Shown: in pieces, positions 1 to 6,939 of the stretch
Numbering within the stretch: position 1 is the stretch's first letter
Layout of the letters: each line of letters begins with the position of its first letter
Source: an uncultured Cloacibacillus sp.
GTDB lineage: Bacteria > Synergistota > Synergistia > Synergistales > Synergistaceae
Length of the DNA stretch: 13,711 nucleotides
Assembly (NCBI GenBank): GCA_900544635.1
Contig: UQVV01000027.1
Location: forward strand, 1 to 13,711
Direction: 5' to 3'
Program-made: the position numbers and the translations under genes
The notes under the pieces: generated by a model
The model's input: the letters and a program-made list of their open reading frames with translations, nothing else
Database searches by the model: none
Told to the model about the DNA's origin: nothing

Positions 1-165
1 CGATATTCCTGCTTGTCTTCGGCATCGTCCGCCACATCGAGCGGAACCGCATGGGCTACTACCTGCTCGCCGTCCGCGAAGGACAGGAGACTGCTGAATC
101 GCTCGGCGTCAACAGCACCGTCGTCAAGCTCGGCGCTATGGCGCTCTCCGCGGCGCTCGCGGCGG
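1..165 (+). other. LivM-like fragment (branched-chain amino acid ABC permease) fused to hemW
   Basis: The first ~54 codons read IFLLVFGIVRHIERNRMGYY, then LLAVREGQETAESLGVN and KLGAMALSAALAA. This follows the conserved cytoplasmic loop of LivM-type permeases (pattern R-x-G-R-A-x-x-A-I-R-E-n-E-x-A-A-E-S-L-G-I-n, then K-L-x-A-F-x-L-S-A). The match stops inside the helix that follows, at about base 154-168, where HemW sequence begins without a frame change. The join sits in a GCG-rich stretch. LivM would normally continue for more than 100 residues. Family assignment is from motif memory and rests on one loop. Confidence 0.65.
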
Positions 166-821
166 GCTTCGCGGTCAGCGCGGATTTCATCTTCGGCCTT
201 CCGCACCAGAGCCTCGAGAACTGGGCGCGCACGCTGCGTGAGGCGGTGCGCTGCGGGCTCTCGCATATATCGCTCTACCAGCTCTCGCTCGAGGAGGGCA
301 CGCCGTGGGAGAATCTTCCGCGCGAGATCCTGCCCGACGGCTACGCGCAGTACCGCTGGGCGCAGTGGTACCTTCCGCGGCACGGCTACGAGCAGTACGA
401 GATAGCGAACTTCGCGCGCGCGGGACGAGAGAGCCGCCACAACCTCAATTACTGGCGCGAGGGTGAATACCTCGGAATCGGCCCCGGAGCCGCGAGCTAC
501 ATAAACGGCACGCGGATGAAAAATTCCGGCATCCTGCGCGAATACGCGGCGGCGCTAGACGCGGGCCGCCTGCCCATACGCGAGAGCGAGAGGCTCGACG
601 CTGAGGCGCGCGGACGCGAAGCCGCGGTACTCGCGCTGCGCACAGCCGCGGGCATAGAGCGCGCGGAATTCGCGCGAGAATACGGCGCGGCCGCGCTCGC
701 GCGCGTCGAGCGCATAATGAGCGGCTTCCCGAAAAATCTCTATGAATCCGACGAGCGCGGCATCCGCCTCACGAAAAGCGGAATGCGCGTCGCGAACCTG
801 ATCTGGGAAGAGCTCGTATAA
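1..821 (+). CDS. hemW: HemW-like protein, C-terminal part, in frame with a LivM-like 5' piece (partial at left edge)
   Basis: The frame is open from the left edge (codons in phase with base 3) to a TAA at 819-821. From about base 165 the product matches the HemW family (radical-SAM, formerly called oxygen-independent coproporphyrinogen oxidase-like, now seen as a haem chaperone). Recognisable stretches are SADFIFGLPHQSLENW, HISLYQLSLEEGTP, YEIANFAR, SRHNLNYWREGEYLGIGP and the C-terminal helical domain. The N-terminal third of HemW, with the CxxxCxxC iron-sulfur motif of radical-SAM enzymes, is absent; the preceding codons instead read like a LivM permease. An internal ATG at 51 lies inside the LivM-like part and has no convincing ribosome site. 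As it stands the product could not be an active radical-SAM protein. It is either a genuine gene fusion or remnant, or an assembly chimera. HemW identity of the 3' part is confident; the status of the whole frame is not. Confidence 0.75.
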   Translation, partial: IFLLVFGIVRHIERNRMGYYLLAVREGQETAESLGVNSTVVKLGAMALSAALAAGFAVSADFIFGLPHQSLENWARTLREAVRCGLSHISLYQLSLEEGTPWENLPREILPDGYAQYRWAQWYLPRHGYEQYEIANFARAGRESRHNLNYWREGEYLGIGPGAASYINGTRMKNSGILREYAAALDAGRLPIRESERLDAEARGREAAVLALRTAAGIERAEFAREYGAAALARVERIMSGFPKNLYESDERGIRLTKSGMRVANLIWEELV

Positions 822-822
822 C

Positions 823-962
823 GCGCGCATACGCCGCCCCCTTGCACCTATTGCAAGGGTGTGGCTTACCCTTGCAGCTGCTGCTATAGGTCTCGCGGCC
901 TATAGCCTCTCTGTCCACGGTACGCGCGCGCGGGGTGTGGACTGCATGGCTAGGGTGCGCGC
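823..962 (+). other. Structured intergenic element upstream of selA (candidate RNA leader or DNA repeat)
   Basis: The 222-base gap between the hemW-like frame and selA holds nested and competing inverted repeats. GCGCGCA at 823-829 pairs with TGCGCGC at 956-962 and closes the element. CCCTTGCA (839-846) pairs with TGCAAGGG (852-859) around a CCTAT loop. TGCAAGGGT (852-860) can instead pair perfectly with ACCCTTGCA (868-876). GCTATAGG (883-890) pairs with CCTATAGC (899-906), and GTCCAC (913-918) with GTGGAC (937-942). TGCA at 943-946 and AGGGT at 952-956 offer a further partner for 868-876. The first two hairpins exclude each other, as in attenuators and riboswitch platforms. No known riboswitch, tRNA or SRP RNA was recognised. 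No T-run follows any hairpin. Function unknown; it may be RNA or a dispersed DNA repeat. Confidence 0.5.
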
Positions 963-1004
963 ACAAAATTCAGCCGCCCGCCCCGCATTTTCAAAAATTT
1001 CATA

Positions 1005-1010
1005 TACAAT
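1005..1010 (+). promoter_or_regulatory. Possible -10 element of selAB promoter
   Basis: TACAAT lies in an AT-rich stretch (about 985-1030) just upstream of selA and 34 bases before its start codon. No good -35 hexamer is seen at 16-18 bases upstream, so this call is weak. If transcription starts here, the structured element at 823-962 would lie upstream of the transcript rather than in its leader. Confidence 0.3.
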
Positions 1011-1043
1011 ACGTAAAGAACATAAATTGAGGGAGGAGTTCCC

Positions 1044-2477
1044 TTGGACGCAGAGATACAGAAAATAATGAGAAACATCCCGTCGATGGACAAGCTGCTC
1101 GCGCTTCCGTGGATTGCGGAATTTGAGGAGCGGCTCGGACGCGAGACGGTGAAGGCGCTGCTCTCCGACCTGCTAGCGGCACAGCGCGCGAAGATAATCA
1201 AGAACCGCGACACAGCCTTCGACGCTAACACAATCGCAGCCGACGCGCGCCGCCTGCTCGCGCGCCGCGCGCAGCACAGCCTGCGCCGCGTCGTCAACGC
1301 GACCGGCGTCGTGATACACACGAACCTCGGCCGCTCGCTGCTCGCTCGCGAGGCCGTCGAAGCGGTCAACGAAGTCGCTGGAGCCTACAACACGCTCGAA
1401 TACTCGCTCGACCGCGGCGAGCGCGGACAGCGCAACGACCACGTCGAATGGCTCCTCTGCCGCCTTACGGGCGCGGAGGCGGCGCTCGCCGTCAACAACA
1501 ACGCCGCGGCGGTCGTCCTCGCGCTCTCGGCGCTCGCGAAGGACAAGGAGTCCGTCGTCTCGCGCGGCGAGCTCGTCGAGATAGGCGGCTCCTTCCGCAT
1601 CCCGGACATCATGGCGCTATCGGGCACGAAGATGGTCGAGGTCGGCACGACGAACCGCACGCACCTGCGCGACTACGAGGCCGCGATAACGGAAGAATGC
1701 GCGATGCTGCTCAAGATTCACCCCTCGAACTACCGCGTCACGGGCTTCCACTCCGCCGTGCCGCGCGAGGAGCTCGCATCTCTCGCGCACAGCCGCGGCC
1801 TCATCTTCATGGAAGACCTCGGCAGCGGAATGCTGATAGACCTTTCGGCTGCGGGCCTTTCGAGCGAGAACGACCCGACCGTCGCGCAGTCGCTCAAGGC
1901 AGGCTGCGACCTCGTCACCTTCTCGGGCGACAAGCTGCTCGGCGGGCCGCAGATCGGCGGCATCGTCGGCAAAAAAGAGCTCATCGCAAAATTGAAGAAG
2001 CACCAGCTGCTTCGCGCGCTGCGCGTCGACAAGATGACGCTCGCGGCCTTCGAGGCGACGCTTCGCCTCTACCTGCGCGGCAGGCACAACGACATCCCGA
2101 CGATAGAAATGATATTCAAGCCCGAAGAGGAGCTCCGCGCCGCGGCGCAGCGCTTCGCGCGCAGGCTCAAAGCCTTCTTCAAAAACACAAGGATACAGCG
2201 CGTATATATCGAGCCCGTCCCCGTCGAGGACACCGTCGGCGGCGGCTCCTTCCCGCAGTCGGTGCTGCGCGGCTGGGCCGTCGCGCTGCGGCTGCCAGAG
2301 ATGGGCAGCGCCGGCAAGCTCGCCGAGCGGCTGCGCCTCTGCGCTCACCCCGTCATAACTGGCGCAGGAGACGACCGCGTACTCTTCCACATGCGCACCG
2401 TGCGCCCCGGCGACGAAAAATGGATACTTGAGGCGCTCGCGGATATACTGCCGCCCGCGCGCGAAAGGAAAATATAA
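1044..2477 (+). CDS. selA: L-seryl-tRNA(Sec) selenium transferase SelA
   Basis: SelA is the PLP-dependent cytoplasmic enzyme that converts seryl-tRNA(Sec) to selenocysteyl-tRNA(Sec) with selenophosphate. The product has 477 residues, close to the usual ~460-470. Seen are an N-terminal helical domain, the family block [14 protein letters not shown] (residues 85-98), [19 protein letters not shown], and the PLP site [12 protein letters not shown], where Lys297 should bind the cofactor. The start is TTG at 1044, with GGGAGGAG at 1031-1038 five bases before it; the first downstream ATG would cut into the N-terminal domain. selB follows one base after the stop, so the two are translationally coupled. 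selC and selD are not in the window. No in-frame TGA is used in any gene here, so no selenoprotein is visible in this window. Confidence 0.97.
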   Translation: MDAEIQKIMRNIPSMDKLLALPWIAEFEERLGRETVKALLSDLLAAQRAKIIKNRDTAFDANTIAADARRLLARRAQHSLRRVVNATGVVIHTNLGRSLLAREAVEAVNEVAGAYNTLEYSLDRGERGQRNDHVEWLLCRLTGAEAALAVNNNAAAVVLALSALAKDKESVVSRGELVEIGGSFRIPDIMALSGTKMVEVGTTNRTHLRDYEAAITEECAMLLKIHPSNYRVTGFHSAVPREELASLAHSRGLIFMEDLGSGMLIDLSAAGLSSENDPTVAQSLKAGCDLVTFSGDKLLGGPQIGGIVGKKELIAKLKKHQLLRALRVDKMTLAAFEATLRLYLRGRHNDIPTIEMIFKPEEELRAAAQRFARRLKAFFKNTRIQRVYIEPVPVEDTVGGGSFPQSVLRGWAVALRLPEMGSAGKLAERLRLCAHPVITGAGDDRVLFHMRTVRPGDEKWILEALADILPPARERKI

Positions 2478-2478
2478 A

Positions 2479-4389
2479 ATGGCTTTCTCCGAATATCCGT
2501 TCGTAATAGGCACGGCGGGACACATCGACCACGGCAAGACGACGCTTGTAAAACGTCTGACCGGCGTCGACTGCGACCGCCTCTCCGAGGAAAAGAAGCG
2601 CGGCATGACCATCGAGCTCGGCTTCGCGCCCTTCACGCTGCCGTCGGGAAAGACGGTCAGCATCGTCGACGTGCCGGGACACGAGAAATTCATCCGCCAG
2701 ATGGTAGCGGGAGCCGCGGGCATCGACGCAGTCATGCTCGTCATAGCGGCCGACGACGGCGTAATGCCGCAGACGCGCGAGCACCTCGCGATACTCTCGC
2801 TGCTCGGCATCAAGGCCGGCCTCACGGTGGTCAACAAGATAGACCTCGTGGACGAAGAGATGCTCGAGATGGCGATAGACGACGCGCGCACGCTGCTCGC
2901 GGGGACCTTCCTCGAGGACAAGCCCATCGTCCCCGTCTCCGCCGTCACGGGCGCGGGCATCGACACGCTGAAGGCCGAGCTACAGAAGATGACGGAGACC
3001 TCCGAGGGCAAGAGCCGCAAAGGCGCCTTCTTCCTCCCCGTCGACCGCGCCTTCCACATTTCGGGCTTCGGCACGGTCGTCACGGGAACGGCGATAAACG
3101 GCGAGATACACGAGGGCGACGAGGTCGAGATACTGCCCGCGGGCCACGTCTCTAAAATCCGCTCGCTCCAGGTACACAGCACGCCGGTGCAGGTCGCGAC
3201 AGCGGGCCAGCGCACGGCGGCGAACCTCGCGGGAATTTCGCTCGAAGAGGTACACCGCGGCGACGTCGTGGCTGCGAAGGACTGCTTCACGCCGTCGTGC
3301 TGCCTCGACGCGCGCATAGAGCTGCTCAAGGACGCGGAGCCGGTAAAGCACTGGCAGCGGCTCCGCCTGCACGTGGGCACGGCGGACACGCTCGCGCGCA
3401 TCTCGCTGCTCGACAAAGAGCTCATACGCCCCGGCGAGACGGCGGCGGCGCAGCTGATAACGGAAGAGCCCGTCGTCACATCGATGAAGAGCTGCTTCAT
3501 CCTGCGCACCTACAGCCCCCTCGTAACGGTGGCGGGCGGACAGATACTGATGCCGGCGGGCGAACGTCCGAAGAGCAAGCACGAAAAGACGGCGCTGATA
3601 AAATTCCTCGACACACTCGCCGCGGAGCCGCCGCTCAAGGAGCGCATCCTCGCGCTCATAGACTACCGCGAAATCATCACGGCCGCGGAGGCGGCGCGCA
3701 TGAACGAGATAACCGTGACGGAGCTGATGCGCGCGATATCCTCGTGCGAGGCGAAGGGCGAGATAGGCATAGCTCGCGGCGCTGACGCGACGCTGATCTC
3801 CGGCGACAAGCTCAAGGAGCTCGCCGACACGCTGCGCCTCGCGCTCGAGAAATTCCACAAGGAGCACCCGGAGCGCAAGGGAATGCCCTGCGACGAATGC
3901 GCGAAGGCGATAGCGAACGGCGACGCGAAATTTGCGCGCGAGCTGCTCGCGCTGCTCGCGAAGCGCGAGATTATAAAATTCGAGGACGACCGCGCGGCGC
4001 TGCCGGAGTTCGAGCCCTTCGACGAGGATGCCTTCTCCTCCGACGTCGCGGCGCTCAGGAGCTTCGCGCTCAAAAAGGACTTCTCGATGCCGACGCTCGA
4101 CGAAGCGCAGGATGCGCTCGGCTATTCGCCCGAACAGATGAAACGCATAATCTCCTACCTGCGCGAGCGCAAGGGCGTCGCGATAGTGACGGGCGGCTTC
4201 CTTCTCTTCCCGGAGATAGAGGCGGCCTTCATGGATAAAATTTCTTCGATAGAGGGAGACATAACGCTCGCCGCCGTGCGCGACGCGACGGGCAGCAGCA
4301 GAAAGTACGCGCTTCCGCTGCTCGAATACTTCGACAGCAAGGGCGTGACGCGGAGGGTCGGAGACAAGCGGATACTGATGAAAAAATAG
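2479..4389 (+). CDS. selB: Selenocysteine-specific elongation factor SelB
   Basis: SelB is an EF-Tu-like GTPase that carries selenocysteyl-tRNA to in-frame UGA codons by binding the SECIS hairpin in the mRNA. The product is 636 residues (E. coli SelB is 614). GTPase motifs are G1 GHIDHGKT (14-21), G2 RGMTIE (41-46), G3 DVPGHE (64-69) and G4 NKID (119-122). Two beta-barrel domains follow to about residue 350, with [13 protein letters not shown] marking the start of domain 2. A C-terminal winged-helix region (about 370-636) is the SECIS-binding part. The ATG at 2479 is chosen because AAAGGAA just upstream (within the end of selA) is a good ribosome site and the GTPase domain starts right after. 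The gene is one base downstream of selA, so SelA and SelB are made together. Confidence 0.97.
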   Translation: MAFSEYPFVIGTAGHIDHGKTTLVKRLTGVDCDRLSEEKKRGMTIELGFAPFTLPSGKTVSIVDVPGHEKFIRQMVAGAAGIDAVMLVIAADDGVMPQTREHLAILSLLGIKAGLTVVNKIDLVDEEMLEMAIDDARTLLAGTFLEDKPIVPVSAVTGAGIDTLKAELQKMTETSEGKSRKGAFFLPVDRAFHISGFGTVVTGTAINGEIHEGDEVEILPAGHVSKIRSLQVHSTPVQVATAGQRTAANLAGISLEEVHRGDVVAAKDCFTPSCCLDARIELLKDAEPVKHWQRLRLHVGTADTLARISLLDKELIRPGETAAAQLITEEPVVTSMKSCFILRTYSPLVTVAGGQILMPAGERPKSKHEKTALIKFLDTLAAEPPLKERILALIDYREIITAAEAARMNEITVTELMRAISSCEAKGEIGIARGADATLISGDKLKELADTLRLALEKFHKEHPERKGMPCDECAKAIANGDAKFARELLALLAKREIIKFEDDRAALPEFEPFDEDAFSSDVAALRSFALKKDFSMPTLDEAQDALGYSPEQMKRIISYLRERKGVAIVTGGFLLFPEIEAAFMDKISSIEGDITLAAVRDATGSSRKYALPLLEYFDSKGVTRRVGDKRILMKK

Positions 4390-4434
4390 CGAGTTGCGGC
4401 ACACGCCACAAAACGACCTCTGGTTCAAAATAAG

Positions 4435-4463
4435 TTGCACATTTACACATTTTGATGTACAAT
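4435..4463 (+). promoter_or_regulatory. Sigma-70-type promoter for the veg-like gene
   Basis: TTGCAC (4435-4440) and TACAAT (4458-4463) are separated by 17 bases, the optimum spacing. The stretch is AT-rich against the GC-rich surroundings, and the start codon follows 29 bases after the -10 hexamer. It separates the veg-like gene from selAB. Confidence 0.8.
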
Positions 4464-4492
4464 CTGTAAAGGTCATTGTGGAGGTGAATTGT

Positions 4493-4738
4493 GTGCCCAA
4501 TACGATAGAATCAATCCGCGAGATAATATCTCTCCACAAAGGGTCAAGGATCTCATACCGTGCGACAAACGGAAGGCGCAAGATAGAGGAACGCTCCGGC
4601 GTAATCCAGGAGACATATCCGAGCCTGTTCACGGTATTCATAGAGTCCCAGCAAAGCACAGTCTCGTTCAGCTACTCGGACCTTCTTACCAAAGAGGTGG
4701 AGCTGCAGTTGGAACCAAGCGGAGAAAATCTTTTCTGA
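4493..4738 (+). CDS. veg: Veg-family small protein (DUF1021)
   Basis: The 81-residue product matches the Veg family in length and in the pattern of its core: NGRRKIEERSGVIQETYPSLF, followed by a short beta-rich end with SFSYSDLLTKEVEL. In Bacillus subtilis Veg is an abundant small protein reported to promote biofilm formation by antagonising SinR; whether that role holds here is unknown, since SinR is not seen. The start is GTG at 4493, with GGAGG at 4480-4484 eight bases upstream; translation from earlier in-frame codons would add residues foreign to the family. The gene has its own promoter and terminator. Its position just before ispE and purR repeats the Bacillus order. Confidence 0.9.
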   Translation: MPNTIESIREIISLHKGSRISYRATNGRRKIEERSGVIQETYPSLFTVFIESQQSTVSFSYSDLLTKEVELQLEPSGENLF

Positions 4739-4756
4739 GCTTCTTTGCCCGAACGA

Positions 4757-4784
4757 AGCCCCGGCTCAAGCGCCGGGGCTTTTT
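4757..4784 (+). terminator. Rho-independent terminator after veg
   Basis: AGCCCCGGC (4757-4765) pairs perfectly with GCCGGGGCT (4772-4780) around a six-base loop, followed by a run of T to 4784. It should end most veg transcripts, so ispE, starting 30 bases on, needs readthrough or its own promoter; none is obvious in the gap. Confidence 0.92.
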
Positions 4785-4814
4785 GATATTCCCATACGAA
4801 AGGCGGACGCACGC

Positions 4815-5663
4815 ATGGCGGACGTAATACGGTGCCCGATAAAAATAAATCTTATATTGAGAGTGTTCTCAAAGCTTCCGAACGGCTATCATGAAATTTA
4901 CTCGCTCTTCTGGCAGAAAACGGCGGCAGAGAGGTTGACAATTCGTCCGAAATACGATGAAATTATAGGAGATTCTCTTAACATTGAGGGAATGAAAATC
5001 GAGGGAGAAAATCTCGTTACGAAGGCCCTCGCCGCCGCGCGGAAACGCGCGGAGATACCGCCGCTCGACGTCGAGCTGAAATTTTTCCCCGCGGGCAGCG
5101 GCATAGGCGCGGGCAGCGGCAACGCCGGCGCGATGCTGAAGCTGATCGCCGCGAAATACGGCGCGAGGCTGAGCGACGAGGAAACGGCGCGGCTCGGGGC
5201 CGACGTCGCTTTCCTCGCGTCGGATAACGTCATGGCCGAGGCGCGCGGCGTCGGAGAAAAGATGACGCCCTTCGCGCCGCCCTTCGACTTGCGGTGGCTT
5301 CTCGTATTCCCCGAATGGAGCTCCGGGACGAAGGAGGCCTACGCGAAGCTCGACGCGCTGCGCGAAGCGCGCGGAGAGCGCCGGAACGTCGAAACGGCGG
5401 CGGACATGCGCCTCGTAGAGGCTCTCGCGCGCGGAGAACGCGCGGGGCTGATGCCGAACGACTTCTACGAGGTCTCGGCGGCTGAGCACGCCGAATACGC
5501 CGCCGCGGAAAGAACGGCTGAGACGACGGGCGCGCGCGGCTGGGGGCTCTGCGGAAGCGGCAGCGCCTTCTTTGCGCTCTACGCGGGCGCGGAAGAGGCC
5601 GCGGAGGCGGCGCGGGCCTTCGAAAGCATGGACTGGGTGCTGAAAACATATACAGTGGAGTGA
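4815..5663 (+). CDS. ispE: 4-diphosphocytidyl-2-C-methyl-D-erythritol kinase IspE (divergent)
   Basis: IspE is the GHMP-family kinase that phosphorylates CDP-methylerythritol in the MEP isoprenoid pathway. The product has 282 residues, as usual. Lys10 in PIKINLIL and Asp130 in GADVAF match the catalytic Lys and Asp of E. coli IspE (Lys10, Asp141). NGYHEI (23-28) matches the substrate-binding NGYH block, and CGSGSAFFALY near the end matches the third GHMP motif. The glycine-rich ATP loop (93-106) reads AGSGIGAGSGNAGA, where most family members have GLGGGSSDAA; the GSGNAG form is unusual. The ATG at 4815 has a modest ribosome site (AAAGG, 4799-4803). The first ~200 bases are noticeably more AT-rich than the rest. 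The gene overlaps the ribosome site of purR, so the two are probably co-expressed. Confidence 0.88.
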   Translation: MADVIRCPIKINLILRVFSKLPNGYHEIYSLFWQKTAAERLTIRPKYDEIIGDSLNIEGMKIEGENLVTKALAAARKRAEIPPLDVELKFFPAGSGIGAGSGNAGAMLKLIAAKYGARLSDEETARLGADVAFLASDNVMAEARGVGEKMTPFAPPFDLRWLLVFPEWSSGTKEAYAKLDALREARGERRNVETAADMRLVEALARGERAGLMPNDFYEVSAAEHAEYAAAERTAETTGARGWGLCGSGSAFFALYAGAEEAAEAARAFESMDWVLKTYTVE

Positions 5664-5668
5664 TTGCA

Positions 5669-6478
5669 ATGAGAGGCCAGAGGACTGAGCGGCTCGTCAG
5701 GCTCGCCGCGAAATTCATGATGTGTCCGTCGAAGCTAATATCGCTGACGGATCTCGCGACTAAATTCAACGTTTCAAAGACCGTCATAAGCGACGACGTC
5801 GAGGTGATAAACTCCGCGATGGAGGCCGAGGGCTTCGGACAGATGATGGTCGACCGCGGCCGCAGCGGCGGCGCGCGCTTCATCCCCGTCTGCACGCCGG
5901 AATACCGCCGCGCGTTCCTCACGGAAATCGCCGAAAAGCTCGCCGATCCCGAGAGAAATCTGCCGGGCGGCCTTATCTACTACAGCGACCTCATATTCAA
6001 CCCCGAATCCGCGATACTGCTCGGCTACTGCATGGCGTCGCTCTTCACGGAGACCGAGCCCGACGTCGTGATGACCTCGGAGGTCAAGGGCATCCCGATA
6101 GCGATGTTCGCGGCCTACGCGCTCGGCGTCCCGCTCGCAGTCTGCCGCTTCCGCAACCGTCCGAGCGACGGCGCGGCCGTCGGCGTCCACTACCCGACCG
6201 CAAGCGGCGACGTAAAGACGATGTACATCGGCACGCGCCAGATGAAGCGCGGCGGCCGCGTGCTGATAATAGACGACTTCATGCGCGGCGGAAGCACCGC
6301 GTCGGGCATGCTGCTCATGGCGAAACAGTTCGACGCCGAGGTCGCCGGCATAGGCGTCTTCATCGCCTACGACGAGCCGAAAGAAAAGGCCGTGCCGGAG
6401 TACCGCTCGCTGCTGACGCTGCGCCACGACGCTGGCGGCGAACAGCGGCTGACCGTTACGCCGGAGGACGCGCGATAA
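5669..6478 (+). CDS. purR: PurR-type purine operon regulator
   Basis: The product has 269 residues (B. subtilis PurR: 285). An N-terminal winged helix (about 1-70, ERLVRLAAKFMM to SGGARF, with SKTVISDDVEVIN as the likely recognition helix) is joined to a phosphoribosyltransferase-like domain. Its PRPP-binding loop IIDDFMRGGSTASG (200-213) is clear. In Bacillus, PurR represses purine synthesis genes and PRPP relieves repression. The ATG at 5669 is preferred to GTG at 5660: GGAG at 5657-5660 is eight bases before it, and MRGQRTERLVRL aligns with the family start MRKSERLVDI. The start lies five bases after the ispE stop. The same ispE-purR neighbourhood occurs in Bacillus. Confidence 0.93.
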   Translation: MRGQRTERLVRLAAKFMMCPSKLISLTDLATKFNVSKTVISDDVEVINSAMEAEGFGQMMVDRGRSGGARFIPVCTPEYRRAFLTEIAEKLADPERNLPGGLIYYSDLIFNPESAILLGYCMASLFTETEPDVVMTSEVKGIPIAMFAAYALGVPLAVCRFRNRPSDGAAVGVHYPTASGDVKTMYIGTRQMKRGGRVLIIDDFMRGGSTASGMLLMAKQFDAEVAGIGVFIAYDEPKEKAVPEYRSLLTLRHDAGGEQRLTVTPEDAR

Positions 6479-6505
6479 GGTTTTTCGCGAAAATACAAAA
6501 AGTAT

Positions 6506-6534
6506 TTGACGTTTTGGGAAAAATGTCGTAGAAT
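6506..6534 (+). promoter_or_regulatory. Sigma-70-type promoter for the ferredoxin gene
   Basis: TTGACG (6506-6511) and TAGAAT (6529-6534) are separated by 17 bases, in an AT-rich stretch between purR and the ferredoxin gene. It is the only evident promoter upstream of the ferredoxin and tRNA genes. Confidence 0.82.
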
Positions 6535-6564
6535 TCCCTCTTGTGGAAGGAAGGTGACTCCGCC

Positions 6565-6744
6565 ATGAGCATTAAGGTAAACCTTGACGATTGCATCGGG
6601 TGTGGCGTGTGCGCCGAACTTTGTCCGCAAAACTTTAAGCTGGACGAAATAGAGGGCAAGAGCCTCGTGATCTCTCAGGATGTAACTCCCCTGACGAAAG
6701 AGGCCGCGGACAGCTGCCCGGTGTCGGCGATAGAGGTTTTCTAG
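6565..6744 (+). CDS. Single [4Fe-4S] cluster ferredoxin
   Basis: The 59-residue product carries CIGCGVC near the start and CPVSAIEVF at the end. Cys10, Cys13, Cys16 and Cys51 should bind one [4Fe-4S] cluster; length and spacing match the monocluster ferredoxins of Thermotoga maritima type. Such proteins carry electrons at low potential in the cytoplasm of anaerobes. Cys20 is extra: in related proteins it can form a disulfide with a Cys near position 43, but here residue 43 is Leu, so Cys20 has no partner. The ATG at 6565 follows a strong ribosome site (GGAAGGAAGG, 6545-6554). It has its own promoter. The CAU tRNA gene begins 14 bases after the stop with no terminator between, so both are likely on one transcript. 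Confidence 0.95.
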   Translation: MSIKVNLDDCIGCGVCAELCPQNFKLDEIEGKSLVISQDVTPLTKEAADSCPVSAIEVF

Positions 6745-6758
6745 CGGGACACATAGGA

Positions 6759-6835
6759 GGGCCCATAGCTCAATTGGTTAGAGCTCCCGGCTCATAACCG
6801 GATGGTTTCAGGTTCGATTCCTGATGGGCCCACCA
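6759..6835 (+). tRNA. tRNA with CAU anticodon (Ile2-lysidine type or elongator Met)
   Basis: A full cloverleaf of 77 bases with encoded CCA: acceptor GGGCCCA (6759-6765) pairs with TGGGCCC (6825-6831); D stem GCTC/GAGC; anticodon loop CTCATAA (6791-6797) with anticodon CAT at 6793-6795; T arm TCAGG-TTCGATT-CCTGA. It is not an initiator tRNA, since position 1 pairs with 72 and the anticodon stem lacks the three G-C pairs. CAU without modification reads AUG (Met); with lysidine at C34 it reads AUA (Ile). C4-G69 and C5-G68 and the GGCTCATAACCG block resemble tRNA-Ile2 of Bacillus, which favours Ile2, but the sequence alone does not settle this. Pair 27-43 is a C-A mismatch. Confidence 0.97.
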
Positions 6836-6848
6836 CCTTTTAAGAATT

Positions 6849-6882
6849 AAGACGTTTACGTTTTGCGTAAGCGTCTTTTTTT
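6849..6882 (+). terminator. Rho-independent terminator after the tRNA
   Basis: AAGACGTTTACG (6849-6860) pairs with CGTAAGCGTCTT (6866-6877) with one T-G wobble around a five-base loop, followed by a run of T to 6882. It ends the ferredoxin-tRNA transcription unit. Confidence 0.93.
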
Positions 6883-6939
6883 GTATTCAAAAGTTTTATT
6901 TTTAAGGCGGACGAAAGACCGCGGCACGGAGGGTGCGCC

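Noticed and set aside
839..859. CCCTTGCA hairpin as a terminator of the hemW-like gene
   Set aside because: No T-run follows; the bases after the stem are TGTGGCTT and then a competing repeat arm. It may still attenuate, but it is not a standard intrinsic terminator.
823..962. Small non-autonomous transposon (MITE) in the hemW-selA gap
   Set aside because: Terminal inverted repeats are only 7 bp of GCGCGC-type sequence and no target-site duplication is evident. It cannot be excluded without finding other copies.
822..1043. Possible selC (tRNA-Sec) gene between hemW and selA
   Set aside because: There is no TCA anticodon within a cloverleaf, no TTC-containing T loop and no long acceptor/variable arm. 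The hairpins do not assemble into a tRNA.
1617..4659. Very long open frames on the minus strand opposite selA, selB and veg
   Set aside because: They are low-complexity, Arg/Ala/Ser-rich translations that mirror the GC-rich codon pattern of the real genes, with no recognisable domain or ribosome site. The same holds for the plus-strand frames opposite the synthetase (9468-10865) and smc (12564-13442).
4935..4963. Internal promoter in ispE (TTGACA, 17 bases, TGAAAT)
   Set aside because: The -35 is perfect but the -10 matches only four of six positions, and it lies in coding sequence that is AT-rich anyway. Plausible as a source of purR transcript after the veg terminator, but too weak to call.
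6883..6930. Promoter for the GNAT acetyltransferase gene
   Set aside because: The stretch is AT-rich but no -35/-10 pair with acceptable spacing could be found.
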